Positions 31,894 to 41,980 of a stretch of DNA of 64,000 bases are shown here, one piece after another. Source of the stretch: Rhodopseudomonas infernalis (GTDB lineage Bacteria > Pseudomonadota > Alphaproteobacteria > Rhizobiales > Xanthobacteraceae). Every line of letters starts with the position of its first letter. Within the stretch, counting starts at the first letter, position 1. A program made the translations under genes and the position numbers. Under the pieces are notes generated by a model. It had not been told where the DNA came from and did no database searches. It worked only from the letters and a program-made list of their open reading frames with translations. The stretch spans positions 49,480-113,479 of the forward strand of contig NZ_JAJNAL010000015.1 in assembly GCF_022271405.1 (NCBI RefSeq), given 5' to 3'.

Positions 31894-33594
31894 ATGACCT
31901 GCCGCCCGCTTCGTCTCGCCCTCCTCGCGCCCGCCCTTCTCGCGCCGACCTTGGCGCTGACGCTCGCTTGTTCGCCGCTGCTGGCCGGGGACACGCCCGC
32001 TCCGGTCGATGTGCGCATCCTGGCGATCAACGACTTCCACGGTTATCTGCAACCGCCGTCCGGCGGCCTCGTCACCATCGACCCCACCGACCCGGCCAAG
32101 ACCGTCCACGTGCCGGCTGGCGGCGCCGAGCACATGGCAACGCTGGTCAAGCAACTCCGCGACGGGCACCCCAACAGCATCTTCGTCGCCGCCGGCGACC
32201 TGATCGGCGCCAGCCCGTTTCTGTCGGCGATGTTTCACGACGAGCCGACGATCGAGTCGATGTCGCTGATGGGGTTGGCACTGTCGGCGGTCGGCAATCA
32301 CGAATTCGACGAGGGCAAGACCGAGCTGCTGCGAATGCAGAATGGCGGCTGTCACCCGGTCGATGGCTGCATGGGTCCGCATCCGTTTACCGGCGCGAAA
32401 TTCCAATACCTCGCGGCGTCGACGATCGAGACCGCGACCGGCAAGCCGATCCTGCCGCCTTATGCAATCCGCGAGTTTGGCGGTATTCCGGTCGCGTTCA
32501 TCGGACTGACGCTGAAGGCGACGCCGACGATGGTGTCGCCGCCGGGCGTCGCCGGGCTGAAATTTCTCGATGAAGCCGACGCCGTCAATGCGCAGGTCGC
32601 CGAGCTGAAGGCGCGCGGCGTCGAGGCGATCGTGGTGCTGATCCACGAGGGCGGCTTTCCGAGCGGCGGTATGAACGAGTGTCCGGAAATCTCCGGGCCG
32701 ATCGTCGAGATCGTCAGGAAGTTCGACAAGGCGGTCGACCTGGTGATCAGCGGCCACACCCACCGCGCCTACACCTGCACGATCGACGGCAGGCTCGTCA
32801 CCAGCGGCGACAAATACGGCACGCTGGTCACCGCGATCGACCTCGTGCTCGATCCGGCGACGCGCGACATCGCCAGCGCCAAGGCCGACAACGTCATCGT
32901 GCGCACCACGCTGGCCAAAGATCCGGCGCAGACCGAGCTGATCCAGGCCTACAACAAGCTCGCCGGCCCGATCGCGGCGCGGCCGGCCGGCGCCGTCTCG
33001 TCGGCGCTGTCGCGGATGCCGAACGGCGCCGGCGAAAGCGCGCTCGGTAATCTCGTCGCCGATGCGCAGCTCGCCGCGACGCGCGATCCGGAGACCGGCG
33101 GCGCCGAGCTTGCGATCACCAATCCGGGCGGCCTGCGCGCCGATATCAACGGCGTGGCGCATGGCGAGCCGCCGTTCAAGGTGACGTTCGGCGATGTTTT
33201 TGCGGCGCAACCGTTCCGCAATCAGCTGGTGACGATGACGCTGAGCGGCGCGCAGCTGAAGGCGGCGCTGGAGTTGCAGTGGCAGGACCCGACGCGGCCG
33301 CGCATCCTGCAGGTGTCGAACGGATTCAGCTACGCGTGGGACAATACCGCCGGCCCGGGCCAGCGCATCCTCGCCGACCGCATGACGCTGAACGGCCGTC
33401 CGATCGCGCCGGATCGTAACTATCGCGTGACCGTGAATCAGTATCTGGCGTCCGGCGGCGACGGTTTTCTTCCATTCACGCAAGGTACCGACCGGCTCAC
33501 CGGCGTTTACGACGTCGATGCGCTGTTCGGCTATTTCAAGGCGCACAGCCCGATCGCGCCGGCCGCCGCTGGGCGTATTTTGCGTTTGAATTAA
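31894..33594 (+). CDS. 5'-nucleotidase/2',3'-cyclic phosphodiesterase family protein (UshA-like)
   Basis: The 566-residue periplasmic phosphatase starts at ATG 31894 with a long signal peptide (LRLALLAPALLAPTLALTL). The N-terminal metallophosphatase domain has the metal ligands ILAINDFHGYLQP, AAGDLIGASPF, AVGNHEFDEGKTE and SGHTHRAYTC. The C-terminal 5'-nucleotidase domain follows (LGNLVADAQLAATRD, NPGGLRADI, TFGDVFAAQPF, VNQYLASGGDGF). The family recovers nucleosides and phosphate from nucleotides. The frame is open upstream to 31318 but only opposite the cytochrome gene. A Cys near residue 26 does not fit a lipobox well. Confidence 0.9.
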   Translation: MTCRPLRLALLAPALLAPTLALTLACSPLLAGDTPAPVDVRILAINDFHGYLQPPSGGLVTIDPTDPAKTVHVPAGGAEHMATLVKQLRDGHPNSIFVAAGDLIGASPFLSAMFHDEPTIESMSLMGLALSAVGNHEFDEGKTELLRMQNGGCHPVDGCMGPHPFTGAKFQYLAASTIETATGKPILPPYAIREFGGIPVAFIGLTLKATPTMVSPPGVAGLKFLDEADAVNAQVAELKARGVEAIVVLIHEGGFPSGGMNECPEISGPIVEIVRKFDKAVDLVISGHTHRAYTCTIDGRLVTSGDKYGTLVTAIDLVLDPATRDIASAKADNVIVRTTLAKDPAQTELIQAYNKLAGPIAARPAGAVSSALSRMPNGAGESALGNLVADAQLAATRDPETGGAELAITNPGGLRADINGVAHGEPPFKVTFGDVFAAQPFRNQLVTMTLSGAQLKAALELQWQDPTRPRILQVSNGFSYAWDNTAGPGQRILADRMTLNGRPIAPDRNYRVTVNQYLASGGDGFLPFTQGTDRLTGVYDVDALFGYFKAHSPIAPAAAGRILRLN

Positions 33595-33706
33595 GCCTGC
33601 GACGCGCTAAGCCTTAAGCGGCCCTTCCGTGCAACGCGTCGGGCACTTAAGTTCATTGATCAATATTGTCGTCTCTCCCCCGATCGGACGTTTCAGGCGC
33701 TCCCGA

Positions 33707-34636
33707 ATGACCACGTTATTTCTGACCCATTCCGCGTGTCTCGAACATCATACGCCGGAGGGTCATCCCGAACGCGCCGAGCGGCTGATCGCCGTCAACA
33801 AGACGCTGACCGACGAGCGGTTCGCGACGCTGGCGCGCGGCGAAGCGCCGATCGGCTCGCTCGAACACATCGCGCTGTGCCACACCGATCACCACATCGT
33901 CGAGATGCGCCACATGTCGCCGTCGACCGGCATCGTCTATGTCGACGGTGATACGTCGATGTCGCCGGGTACGTTCGAAGCCGCGCTGCGCGGCGTCGGC
34001 GGCGCGGTGTCGGCGGTCGACGCGGTGATGAAGGGCACGGCCGCCAACGCCTTCGTGGCGACGCGTCCGCCCGGCCACCACGCCGAAGTCACCAAGCCGA
34101 TGGGCTTCTGCTTCTTCGGCAACGCCGCGATCGCGGCACGCTACGCGCAGCGCAAATACGGCATCGAACGCGCCGCGGTGGTGGACTTCGACGTGCATCA
34201 CGGCAACGGCACGCAGGATATCTTCTGGGGCGACCGCACCGTGATGTACTGCTCGACCCATCAGATGCCTCTGTTCCCCGGTACCGGCTCGGTCGGCGAG
34301 CGCGGCGAGCACGACAACATCGTCAACGCACCGCTGGCCTCCGAAGACGGCGGCAAGGAGTTCCGCCACGCCTTCGAGGCCGCGATCCTGCCGCAACTCG
34401 AACGCTTCGCGCCGGAACTGATCGTGATCTCGGCCGGCTTCGACGCCCATTACCGCGACCCGCTGGCGAGCCTCAACCTGAAGGCCGAGGACTTTGCCTG
34501 GGTGACCCAGAAGCTGATGGACGTCGCCGACAGGACCGCCGGGGGGCGCATTGTCTCGGTGCTCGAGGGCGGGTATGACTTGCAGGGCCTGAGTGAATCG
34601 GTCGCCGCCCATGTCGGCGCCCTGATGGGCGCCTGA
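33707..34636 (+). CDS. Histone deacetylase family protein
   Basis: The 309-residue protein is an arginase-fold, zinc-dependent deacetylase related to bacterial AcuC/HdaH/acetylpolyamine amidohydrolases. Motifs: THSACLEHHTPEGHPERAER, TRPPGHHAEVT (active-site His pair), VVDFDVHHGNGTQDIFW (zinc Asp and His) and ISAGFDAHYRDPLASL (second zinc Asp). ATG 33707 begins the domain; a GTG 26 codons upstream is also in frame. It precedes xseB by 65 bases, a pairing common in alphaproteobacteria. The physiological substrate is unknown. Confidence 0.9.
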   Translation: MTTLFLTHSACLEHHTPEGHPERAERLIAVNKTLTDERFATLARGEAPIGSLEHIALCHTDHHIVEMRHMSPSTGIVYVDGDTSMSPGTFEAALRGVGGAVSAVDAVMKGTAANAFVATRPPGHHAEVTKPMGFCFFGNAAIAARYAQRKYGIERAAVVDFDVHHGNGTQDIFWGDRTVMYCSTHQMPLFPGTGSVGERGEHDNIVNAPLASEDGGKEFRHAFEAAILPQLERFAPELIVISAGFDAHYRDPLASLNLKAEDFAWVTQKLMDVADRTAGGRIVSVLEGGYDLQGLSESVAAHVGALMGA

Positions 34637-34701
34637 GCGGCGCCCCCCGGCCTCACCGCCCCCCATTGCCGCCGGCTGCGCGGCGCATCCAGGAGCCGCC
34701 G

Positions 34702-34950
34702 ATGGCCGACGCCCCCGCCGATGTCAAAAAGTTGAGCTTCGAGCGCGCGATCGAGGAACTCGAGACGATCGTGAAGCGACTCGAGGACGGCAAGGTTCCG
34801 CTCGAGGAGTCGGTGGCGATTTACGAACGTGGAGAAGCCCTTAAGCGGCGCTGCGAGGACCTGCTGCGGCAGGCGGAGGCCCGGGTCGACAAGATCACGA
34901 CCGATGCCAGCGGCCAAGCCAGCGGAACCGAACCGCTCGACGTCCAATAA
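34702..34950 (+). CDS. xseB: Exodeoxyribonuclease VII small subunit
   Basis: This 82-residue protein pairs with XseA to degrade single-stranded DNA. The family pattern is clear: LSFERAIEELETIVKRLEDG, KVPLEESVAIYERGEALKRR and CEDLLRQAEARVDKI, two helices forming a coiled-coil hairpin. Start ATG 34702 fits the usual length. xseA is not in the window. Its position ahead of dxs is common in proteobacteria. Confidence 0.95.
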   Translation: MADAPADVKKLSFERAIEELETIVKRLEDGKVPLEESVAIYERGEALKRRCEDLLRQAEARVDKITTDASGQASGTEPLDVQ

Positions 34951-35402
34951 TCCTATTCAGCAAATCGACAGCTTTCCGGGTGTCATCTGGTGCCTCGGCA
35001 CCCTACATCGAACCCAAGCGACCGTGACCGACACACAACAGTATGGTCACAAAGATCGCTGGATCGATCCTCTTGGGCGAAAGTTTATGCAGGCTGGCCA
35101 AGCCCTGGGCAGGCCCTGATTGGCTTTGGATTAGAGTTTGTGTAAGGGTATGAGCTTATGCGCCGAGCGTGACACTTGGCTGACGGCCGGTGTCAAGTTC
35201 GGTGGACGTATGCTGCCGCACTGAGTTGATCCAGATTTGGGTGATCCAGATCACTTCGACGGATTGGAGCGCCAGCTGTGCTTCGATCGTTGATTGCTCC
35301 TGAGCAGGGAGGCGGAAGCCTGGTGGGCTCCGCAGACAGGATAAGTTCGGACCATTCGTCGCGGGCCTCACCAGCCCCATAGTTAAGACTGGGATTATAG
35401 CC
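34951..35402. other. Leader region of dxs
   Basis: A 452-base gap between xseB and dxs. It holds a 26-bp dyad at 35170-35195 (TGACAC, 14 bases, GTGTCA). I recognise no riboswitch or small gene. Neither strand has a clear promoter by eye. Confidence 0.45.
35170..35195. promoter_or_regulatory. Dyad upstream of dxs
   Basis: TGACAC and GTGTCA arms are separated by 14 bases, about 208 bases before the dxs start. The form suits a dimeric transcription factor site, but I cannot name the protein. Confidence 0.3.
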
Positions 35403-37328
35403 GTGACCGAATTGAGTAAGACGCCGCTTCTCGACACCATCCGCACGCCGGAAGATCTCCGCAAGCTCCGAATCGATCAGGTTCGCCAGGTTGCCGATGA
35501 ATTGCGGCAGGAAACCATTGATGCGGTCTCGGTCACGGGCGGTCATTTCGGCGCCGGTCTCGGCGTGGTCGAGCTGACCACCGCCATACATTATGTGTTC
35601 GACACCCCGCGCGACCGCCTGATCTGGGACGTCGGCCATCAGGCCTATCCGCACAAGATCCTGACCGGCCGCCGCGACCGCATCCGCACGCTGCGCACCC
35701 CGGGCGGCCTGTCGGGCTTCGCCAAGCGCACCGAGAGCGACTACGATCCGTTCGGCGCCGGCCATTCCTCGACCTCGATCTCGGCCGGCCTCGGCATGGC
35801 GGTCGCCAGCGAGCTGTCGGGCGTCAAGAACAACGTCATCGCGGTGATCGGCGACGGCTCGATCTCGGCCGGCATGGCCTATGAGGCGATGAACAACGCC
35901 GGCGCGATGAACTCGCGGCTGATCGTGATCCTCAACGACAACAACATGTCGATCGCCCCGCCGGTCGGCGCGATGTCGTCGTATCTGTCGCGGCTGTATT
36001 CGGGCAAGACCTATCGGTCACTGCGCGAGGCCGGCAAGCAGATCGGCAAGCATCTGCCCAAGGTGATCGCCGACCGCGCCGCGCGCGCCGAGGAATATTC
36101 CCGCGGCTTCATGATGGGCGGCGGTACGCTGTTCGAGGAACTCGGCTTCTACTATGTCGGCCCGATCGACGGCCACAACCTCGACCACCTGCTGCCGATC
36201 CTGCAGAACGTCCGCGACGCCGATGCGGGTCCGTTCCTGATCCACGTCGTCACCCAGAAGGGCAAGGGCTACGGCCCGGCCGAAGCTGCGGCCGACAAGT
36301 ATCACGCCGTGGTCAAGTTCGACATCGCGACCGGCGCGCAGTCCAAGGCGAAGTCGAACGCGCCGTCGTACCAGAACGTGTTCGGCCAGAGCCTCGTCAA
36401 GGAAGCCGAGAAGGACGACAAGATCGTCGGCATCACCGCCGCGATGCCGTCCGGCACCGGCATCGACATCTTCGAAAAGACGTTCCCGAAGCGGACCTTC
36501 GACGTCGGCATCGCCGAACAGCACGCGGTGACGTTCGCGGCCGGCCTCGCCACCGAGGGCTACAAGCCGTTCTGCGCGATCTATTCGACCTTCCTGCAGC
36601 GCGCCTACGACCAGATCGTGCACGACGTCTGCATCCAGAACCTGCCGGTCCGCTTCGCGATCGACCGCGCCGGCCTGGTCGGCGCCGACGGCGCCACCCA
36701 CGCTGGCTCGTTCGACAACGCCTATCTGGGCTGCCTGCCGAACATCGTGATCATGGCCGCCTCCGACGAGGCCGAGCTTGTCCACATGGTGGCCACGCAG
36801 GTCGCGCTCAACGACCGCCCGAGCGCGGTGCGCTATCCGCGCGGCGAAGGCCGCGGCGTCGAGATGCCGGACGTCGGCATTCCGCTGGAAATCGGCAAGG
36901 GCCGCATCGTCCGTCAGGGCAACAAGGTCGCGCTGCTGTCGTTCGGCACCCGTCTGGCCGAGTGCGAGAAGGCCGCCGAAGAGCTGGCGACGCTCGGCCT
37001 GTCGACCACCGTCGCCGACGCGCGCTTCATGAAGCCGCTCGACCTCGACATGATCCTGAAGCTCGCCAACGACCACGAGATCCTGCTCACCATCGAGGAA
37101 GGCTCGATCGGCGGCTTCGGCAGCCATGTGATGCAGGCGCTGGCCGAGCACGGCAAGCTCGACGGCGACGTGAAGATGCGCTCGATGGTGCTGCCCGACG
37201 TCTTCCTCGACCACGACACCCCCGCCGCGATGTACGCCCGCGCCGGCCTCGACGCCAAGGCGATCGTCAAGAAGGTGTTCGAGACGCTGGGCAAGGACGT
37301 CGCGGCCGAGACGTCGAAGCTGGCGTAA
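35403..37328 (+). CDS. dxs: 1-deoxy-D-xylulose-5-phosphate synthase
   Basis: The 641-residue thiamine-diphosphate enzyme condenses pyruvate and glyceraldehyde-3-phosphate, the first step of the MEP isoprenoid route, which feeds carotenoids, bacteriochlorophyll phytyl and quinone tails. The start is GTG 35403. Landmarks: [20 protein letters not shown], the ThDP motif [20 protein letters not shown] with NDNNMSI, the linker, then [18 protein letters not shown] (catalytic Glu) and [19 protein letters not shown], and the transketolase C-domain with [12 protein letters not shown]. Full length for the family. Confidence 0.97.
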   Translation: MTELSKTPLLDTIRTPEDLRKLRIDQVRQVADELRQETIDAVSVTGGHFGAGLGVVELTTAIHYVFDTPRDRLIWDVGHQAYPHKILTGRRDRIRTLRTPGGLSGFAKRTESDYDPFGAGHSSTSISAGLGMAVASELSGVKNNVIAVIGDGSISAGMAYEAMNNAGAMNSRLIVILNDNNMSIAPPVGAMSSYLSRLYSGKTYRSLREAGKQIGKHLPKVIADRAARAEEYSRGFMMGGGTLFEELGFYYVGPIDGHNLDHLLPILQNVRDADAGPFLIHVVTQKGKGYGPAEAAADKYHAVVKFDIATGAQSKAKSNAPSYQNVFGQSLVKEAEKDDKIVGITAAMPSGTGIDIFEKTFPKRTFDVGIAEQHAVTFAAGLATEGYKPFCAIYSTFLQRAYDQIVHDVCIQNLPVRFAIDRAGLVGADGATHAGSFDNAYLGCLPNIVIMAASDEAELVHMVATQVALNDRPSAVRYPRGEGRGVEMPDVGIPLEIGKGRIVRQGNKVALLSFGTRLAECEKAAEELATLGLSTTVADARFMKPLDLDMILKLANDHEILLTIEEGSIGGFGSHVMQALAEHGKLDGDVKMRSMVLPDVFLDHDTPAAMYARAGLDAKAIVKKVFETLGKDVAAETSKLA

Positions 37329-37380
37329 GCTCCGACACGATCGGCTTTGCGGAGATTTTGACGGCTGCACCGAGCTCCTC

Positions 37381-37524
37381 GCCACCCTCCCCTGGAGGGG
37401 AGGGTCGGCGCGTAGCCCGCATAGCGGGATGCGCGACGGGGTGGGGTGAGCCGCGAGCACTGCGGATGAACTCTTCGCCACCCCGCTCGCTGCGCGAGCG
37501 CCCCTCCCCCTCCAGGGGAGGGTG
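37381..37524. repeat. Long inverted repeat of CCCTCCCC-GGGGAGGG type
   Basis: The element begins CACCCTCCCCTGGAGGGG and ends CTCCAGGGGAGGGTGA, with a GCCCGCATAGCGGGATGC hairpin inside and near-inverted CACCCCGCTC/GGGGTGGGGTGA segments. It fills most of the gap between dxs and the next gene and can fold as one long stem; REP/BIME-like. Confidence 0.6.
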
Positions 37525-37604
37525 ATCCACGCAGCGACCGCAAGTTTTCACCTACGATCGCCCTGCCGCCGCAATGGGAGAAGTGAATTCGCCTTCACCC
37601 GACC

Positions 37605-38165
37605 ATGAACATCTACCTCGCCGGCCCCGACGTCTTCCTGCCCGATGCGCTCGAGATCGGCGGACGCAAGGCTGAGCTCTGCGCGCGCTATGGGATGACC
37701 GGACTGTTCCCGCTCGACAACGCCGTCGCGCTCGCGGCGCATGATGCGTCGCTGCAGATCTTTCGCGGCAACGAGGCGATGATGCACGAGGCGGATGCGA
37801 TCATCGCCAACCTCACACCGTTTCGCGGGCCGAGTGCCGATGCCGGCACGGTCTATGAGCTCGGCTACATGGCTGGCCGCGCCAAGCTGGTGCTGGGCTA
37901 TTCGAACGATCCGGCCAACTACGTCGACCGCGTCCGGCGCTTCAAGACGATCACCGACCGGGGCGGCCTGCTGTTCGGCGCCGACGGGCTCGCGGTCGAG
38001 GATTTCGGCCTCGCCGACAATTTGATGCTGATCCATTGCCTGGAGCTGCACGGCGCGCCGCTGGTGACGCCGCGCACAGCGCCCGCCGATCTCTGGCACG
38101 ATCTTGCAGCATTCGAGACCTGCGTGCGCATCGCCGCGCAGCGGCTGCTGCCGCAGGCGAACTGA
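37605..38165 (+). CDS. Nucleoside 2-deoxyribosyltransferase family protein
   Basis: The 186-residue protein has the nucleoside deoxyribosyltransferase fold: MNIYLAGPDVFLPDALEIGG, GLFPLDNAV, IFRGNEAMMHEADAIIANLT and FRGPSADAGTVYELGYMAGR (catalytic Glu in GTVYELGY). These enzymes swap or hydrolyse the base of deoxynucleosides; many bacterial members act in nucleotide salvage or as hydrolases. It stops 2 bases before the tlyA start, so the two are one unit. Confidence 0.88.
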   Translation: MNIYLAGPDVFLPDALEIGGRKAELCARYGMTGLFPLDNAVALAAHDASLQIFRGNEAMMHEADAIIANLTPFRGPSADAGTVYELGYMAGRAKLVLGYSNDPANYVDRVRRFKTITDRGGLLFGADGLAVEDFGLADNLMLIHCLELHGAPLVTPRTAPADLWHDLAAFETCVRIAAQRLLPQAN

Positions 38166-38167
38166 TC

Positions 38168-38923
38168 ATGGCCAAATCGCCCGACTCCAAGCCCCCCGAC
38201 TCCCCGCCCCGCAAGCGCGCCGATGTGGTGCTGGTCGAGCGCGGGCTGTTCGAAAGCCGGGCGCGAGCGCAGGCGGCGATCGAGGCCGGGCTGGTGTTCG
38301 CGGACGGCAAGCAGGTCACCAAAGTGTCGGAACCGATCGCGCTCGACGCGGCCTTGCAGGCCGAGCCGGCGCATCCCTGGGTGTCGCGCGGCGGCGTCAA
38401 GCTGGCGGGCGCGCTGGAGCGCTACCCGATCGAGATCGAAGACCACGTCTGTCTCGACGTCGGCTCCTCGACCGGCGGTTTCACCGAGGTGTTGCTGGCC
38501 GAGGGCGCGGCGCTGGTGTTCGCGGTCGATGTCGGCCGCGACCAGTTGCATCCGTCGCTGCGCGGGCATGCGAAGATCGTGTCGATGGAATCCACCGACA
38601 TCCGCAGCCTCGAAGGCAAGCGGCTGCCGGCGCGGCCGGACGTGGTGGTGATCGATGCCAGCTTCATCTCGCTGAAGCTGGTGCTGCCCGCGGCGCTGTC
38701 GCTCGCGGCCGCGCCGATGAGCCTGCTGGCGCTGATCAAGCCGCAATTCGAGGTGCCGTCGAAGCGCGGCATCGTTCGCGATGCCGCGGCGCATCGCGCG
38801 GTGTGCGACGACATCACCGCCTACGCCGCCTCGCTCGGCTGCACCGACATCGAGGTATTCGCCTCGTCGATCGCAGGCGGCGACGGCAACACCGAGTTCT
38901 TCCTGGGAGCGCGCCGCGGCTGA
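38168..38923 (+). CDS. tlyA: TlyA-family rRNA methyltransferase/putative hemolysin
   Basis: The 251-residue product has an N-terminal S4 RNA-binding domain (RADVVLVERGLFESRARAQA, AIEAGLVFADGKQV) and an FtsJ-like methyltransferase domain with the SAM motif VCLDVGSSTGGFTEVLL, then DVVVIDASFISLKLVLPA and ALIKPQFEV. The K-D-K-E-type residues of 2'-O-methyltransferases are plausible (Lys in LIKPQFE). In mycobacteria TlyA methylates 16S and 23S rRNA; the same is assumed here. ATG 38168 lies 2 bases after the previous gene. Confidence 0.92.
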   Translation: MAKSPDSKPPDSPPRKRADVVLVERGLFESRARAQAAIEAGLVFADGKQVTKVSEPIALDAALQAEPAHPWVSRGGVKLAGALERYPIEIEDHVCLDVGSSTGGFTEVLLAEGAALVFAVDVGRDQLHPSLRGHAKIVSMESTDIRSLEGKRLPARPDVVVIDASFISLKLVLPAALSLAAAPMSLLALIKPQFEVPSKRGIVRDAAAHRAVCDDITAYAASLGCTDIEVFASSIAGGDGNTEFFLGARRG

Positions 38924-38971
38924 GGCACGCCTCGCCGCTGCGAAAGTCTTACTCCCGCCGTAAGTTCGGCT

Positions 38972-40387
38972 ATGGTGCGCGCCATGACCCACCCTGGTTC
39001 GGAAATCACCGCCGGCGCGTTTGCGCCGGCGAAATCGTCTGCGTGGCGAACGGAAGTTATCGAGACGCTGTGGCTCGCGGCGCCGATGGCGCTGACGCAG
39101 CTCGGCCAGATCGCCATGATGACCACCGACCTCGCGCTGATCGGGCGGCTCGGCGACCAGTCGGTCGCCGCTGCGGCGCTCGCCCATACGGTGTTGTTCG
39201 CGACGTTCACGATGGGACTGGGCCTGGTGTCGGCGGTGACGCCGCTGGCCGCGCAGGCGGTCGGCGCCCGCAATCCGCGTCAGGTGCGCGCGGCGCTGCG
39301 CGTCGGGCTATGGGCGACGGTGATCGCCGGCGTGCCGCTGACGCTCGGGCAATTGTTCGGCGAACAGATGCTGCTCGGGCTCGGCCAGGATCCCGGCACG
39401 GCAAAGCTCGCGGGCCTGTATCTCGACGGCCTCGCCTGGTCGCTGCTGCCGTCCTGGATCTTCATCGCGCTGCGCGGCTTCATGGGCGCGGTGAACCGGC
39501 CGGAGCCGGCGCTGTGGATCATGCTGGCGGCGATCCCGATCAATCTCGTGCTGGCTTACTGGCTGATCCATGGCGGCTTCGGCCTGCCGCAGCTTGGCAT
39601 CTTCGGCGCCGGCCTCGCCACCGCGATCGTCGCGGTCGGAATGTGCGTGATCGCGGCGGTGGTGTGCGTCACGATGCGGCCGTTCCGGAAATATCGGGTG
39701 TTCGGCGAGTTGTGGCGTTTCGACCGGCCGCTGATGGGCCGGCTGCTGCATCTCGGCCTGCCGATCTCCGGCGCCTCCGTGCTCGAATACGGCGTGTTCG
39801 GCGCCGCGGCATTGCTGATGGGCAAGTTCGGCACCACCGCACTCGCCGCGCATCAGATCGCCCTGCAGATCGCCGCCATCATGTTCATGGTGCCGATGGG
39901 CATCTCGATCGCCGCCACCGTGCGGGTCGGGCACGCGATCGGCCGCGCCGATGCCGAGGGCGCGCACCGCGCCGGCTTCGCTGCGATCACCATCGGCTTC
40001 GTCTTCATGGCGGCGATGACGCTGCTGGTGGCGCTGACCCGGCACCAGATTCCAAACCTGTTCCTCGGCGACAGTGCGCAGTCGGCCGCCACCGCGGAGC
40101 TGACCGCGGCGCTGCTGATCGTCGGCGCCAGCTTCTTCATCGCCGATGGCCTGCAGGTGGTCGCCAACGGCGCGCTGCGCGGCCGTAACGACACCCGCGT
40201 GCCGCTGCTGTTCGCCATCCTGTGCTTCTGGGTGATCGCCTTCCCGAGCTGTTATCTGCTCGGCTTTCCCGGCGGGCTCGGCCCGTTCGGGGTCTGGATC
40301 GGCCTCGCGATCGGGCTTGTGGTGTACGCCGTGCTGCTGGTGTGGCGTTTCCATCTGCTGAGCCGGACCGCCGTGCCGAGTGCCTGA
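38972..40387 (+). CDS. MATE-family multidrug efflux transporter (NorM-like)
   Basis: The 471-residue membrane protein has about twelve hydrophobic helices in two similar halves, typical of MATE antiporters that expel cationic compounds with Na+ or H+. Family segments: WLAAPMALTQLGQIAMMTTD, LIGRLGDQSVAAAALAHTV, GLGLVSAVTPLAAQAVGARN, LPISGASVLEYGVFGAAALL, GMGISIAATVRVGHAIGRAD-like text and FIADGLQVVANGALRGRNDT. ATG 38984 (fifth codon) is an alternative start. It is 48 bases behind tlyA and probably independent. Confidence 0.93.
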   Translation: MVRAMTHPGSEITAGAFAPAKSSAWRTEVIETLWLAAPMALTQLGQIAMMTTDLALIGRLGDQSVAAAALAHTVLFATFTMGLGLVSAVTPLAAQAVGARNPRQVRAALRVGLWATVIAGVPLTLGQLFGEQMLLGLGQDPGTAKLAGLYLDGLAWSLLPSWIFIALRGFMGAVNRPEPALWIMLAAIPINLVLAYWLIHGGFGLPQLGIFGAGLATAIVAVGMCVIAAVVCVTMRPFRKYRVFGELWRFDRPLMGRLLHLGLPISGASVLEYGVFGAAALLMGKFGTTALAAHQIALQIAAIMFMVPMGISIAATVRVGHAIGRADAEGAHRAGFAAITIGFVFMAAMTLLVALTRHQIPNLFLGDSAQSAATAELTAALLIVGASFFIADGLQVVANGALRGRNDTRVPLLFAILCFWVIAFPSCYLLGFPGGLGPFGVWIGLAIGLVVYAVLLVWRFHLLSRTAVPSA

Positions 40388-40450
40388 CCGCGACGGCGAT
40401 TTGTCGAGGCGCACAGGTGTAGGGCAGGCCGCAACGCGCTATACCGCGGC

Positions 40451-41689
40451 ATGAACGAAGTTCTCAGGATCGATCACGTCGGACACCGCGGCGACGGCGT
40501 CAGCCACGCCGGCGGTGAAGCCATTTACGTGCCCTACGCGCTCGGCGGCGAGACGGTGGAGACGGCGCCGGTGGCGGGCCATCCGGATCGCCGCAAGCTG
40601 CTGCGCGTCGACGTGGCCAGCCCCGACCGGATCGGACCGTTCTGCCCGCATTTCGGTGTCTGCGGCGGCTGCGCCATCCAGCACTGGCAGGATGACGCCT
40701 ATCGCGCCTGGAAGCGCAATCTGGTGATCGAGACGCTGGCGCAGGGCGGCATCGATTGCGCCGTCGAGCCGCTGATCGACGCCCACGGCGCCGGACGGCG
40801 CCGCATCACGCTGCACGCCCGCAAGGGCACCCACGACGTGCTCAAGGTCGGCTTCAGCGCCGCGGCCAGCCACGAAGTCGTGCCGATCGATGCCTGCCCG
40901 ATCCTCGACCCGGCGCTGACCGGCGCCATCGAGGCGGCATGGGCGCTGGCCGAAGCGCTGACGGTGATCGGCAAGCCGCTCGACATCCAGGTCACCGCCG
41001 CGGAAAACGGCCTTGATGTGGATGTGCGCGGCTCCGGCCCGCTGCCGTCGAAGATGATCACGGCGCTGTCGAAGCTGGCCGAGCAGCATCGCCTGGCGCG
41101 GCTGACGCGGCACGGCGAACTGGTGCTGATGCGGATGCCGCCGACCGTGATGATCGGCACCGCGCGCGTGACGCTGCCGCCGGGTGCGTTCCTGCAAGCC
41201 ACAGCGCTTGGCGAGCAGACGCTGGCCGAACTGGCGTTGGCGCAGATCAAGCGCACCAAGCTGATCGCCGACCTGTTCTGCGGCGTCGGCCCGTTCGCGC
41301 TGCGCCTCGCCACCAAGGCGCGGGTGATCGCCTATGACAGCGACGCACCAGCGGTGGGCGCACTGCAGAAGGCGGCGCAGACGACGTCGGGCTTGAAGCC
41401 GATCAAGGCGGAGCCCCGCGACCTATTCCGTCGCCCGCTGGCGCCGCCGGAGTTAGTTGATTTCGACGCCGTGCTGTTCGACCCGCCGCGCCAGGGAGCC
41501 CAGGCCCAGGCGACGCAACTCGCGGCCAGCAAGGTGCCGCTGATCATCGCGGTGTCGTGCAACGCGCAGACCTTCGCACGCGACGCGAAGCTGCTGATCG
41601 ACGGCGGCTACCGGCTGGAAAAGGTCACGCCGGTCGATCAGTTCAAATACACGCCGCATGTCGAACTGGTGGCGGTGTTCCGGAAGTAA
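40451..41689 (+). CDS. TrmA/RumA-type RNA 5-methyluridine methyltransferase
   Basis: The 412-residue enzyme methylates a uridine in rRNA or tRNA. An N-terminal TRAM-like part precedes an iron-sulfur cluster motif at about residues 66-75 ([16 protein letters not shown]; a further Cys follows near 151). The SAM domain has [17 protein letters not shown] and the catalytic nucleophile in [17 protein letters not shown]. Whether the target is the 23S rRNA (RlmD/RlmC) or other RNA is not decided by sequence. It is the only gene between the MATE gene and the zapA region. Confidence 0.9.
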   Translation: MNEVLRIDHVGHRGDGVSHAGGEAIYVPYALGGETVETAPVAGHPDRRKLLRVDVASPDRIGPFCPHFGVCGGCAIQHWQDDAYRAWKRNLVIETLAQGGIDCAVEPLIDAHGAGRRRITLHARKGTHDVLKVGFSAAASHEVVPIDACPILDPALTGAIEAAWALAEALTVIGKPLDIQVTAAENGLDVDVRGSGPLPSKMITALSKLAEQHRLARLTRHGELVLMRMPPTVMIGTARVTLPPGAFLQATALGEQTLAELALAQIKRTKLIADLFCGVGPFALRLATKARVIAYDSDAPAVGALQKAAQTTSGLKPIKAEPRDLFRRPLAPPELVDFDAVLFDPPRQGAQAQATQLAASKVPLIIAVSCNAQTFARDAKLLIDGGYRLEKVTPVDQFKYTPHVELVAVFRK

Positions 41690-41789
41690 CCACAGATCAA
41701 GGCCTCACCCCTCATGGTGAGGAGGCGCGCAGCGCCGTCTCGAACCATGAGGCGGCACGGCGGCCGTCGGAAGGCTGCAATCACTCGCG

Positions 41790-41837
41790 GCCCATCCTTC
41801 GAGACGCCCGGCTGAGCCGGGCTCATCAGGATGAGGT
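41790..41837. repeat. REP-like element, CCCATCCTTCGAGACGC type
   Basis: The sequence CCCATCCTTCGAGACGC, a GCCCGGCTGAGCCGGGC hairpin and TCAGGATGAGG recurs in the opposite orientation at 46309-46357, and a shorter relative lies near 31026. Dispersed intergenic repeat. Confidence 0.55.
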
Positions 41838-41871
41838 CGGTGCAGGTCGTCAGCAACTAACAACTCAACGC

Positions 41872-41972
41872 CGTCATTACGGGGCGCGGGCGGAGCCCGC
41901 GAACCCGGAATCTGAAACGTGCACAAACTCATCGAGATTCCGGGTTCGCGCTTCGCGCGCCCCGGAATGACG
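41872..41972. repeat. Long inverted repeat of CGTCATTMCGGGGCGCG type
   Basis: About 100 bases with near-perfect arms: CGTCATTACGGGGCGCG at the left and CGCGCCCCGGAATGACG at the right, plus CGAACCCGGAATCT against AGATTCCGGGTTCG inside. A second, edge-truncated copy is at 63897-63970. It lies between the RNA methyltransferase and zapA, which converge, so it may act as a bidirectional terminator. Confidence 0.65.
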
Positions 41973-41980
41973 GAGGTAAA

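Noticed and set aside
31894..31980. UshA-like protein as a lipoprotein
   Set aside because: The Cys near residue 26 is preceded by LTLA, which does not fit the lipobox; an ordinary signal peptide is more likely.
38104..40188. Plus-strand frame of about 694 codons over tlyA and the MATE gene
   Set aside because: Frame-shifted shadow of two well-recognised genes.
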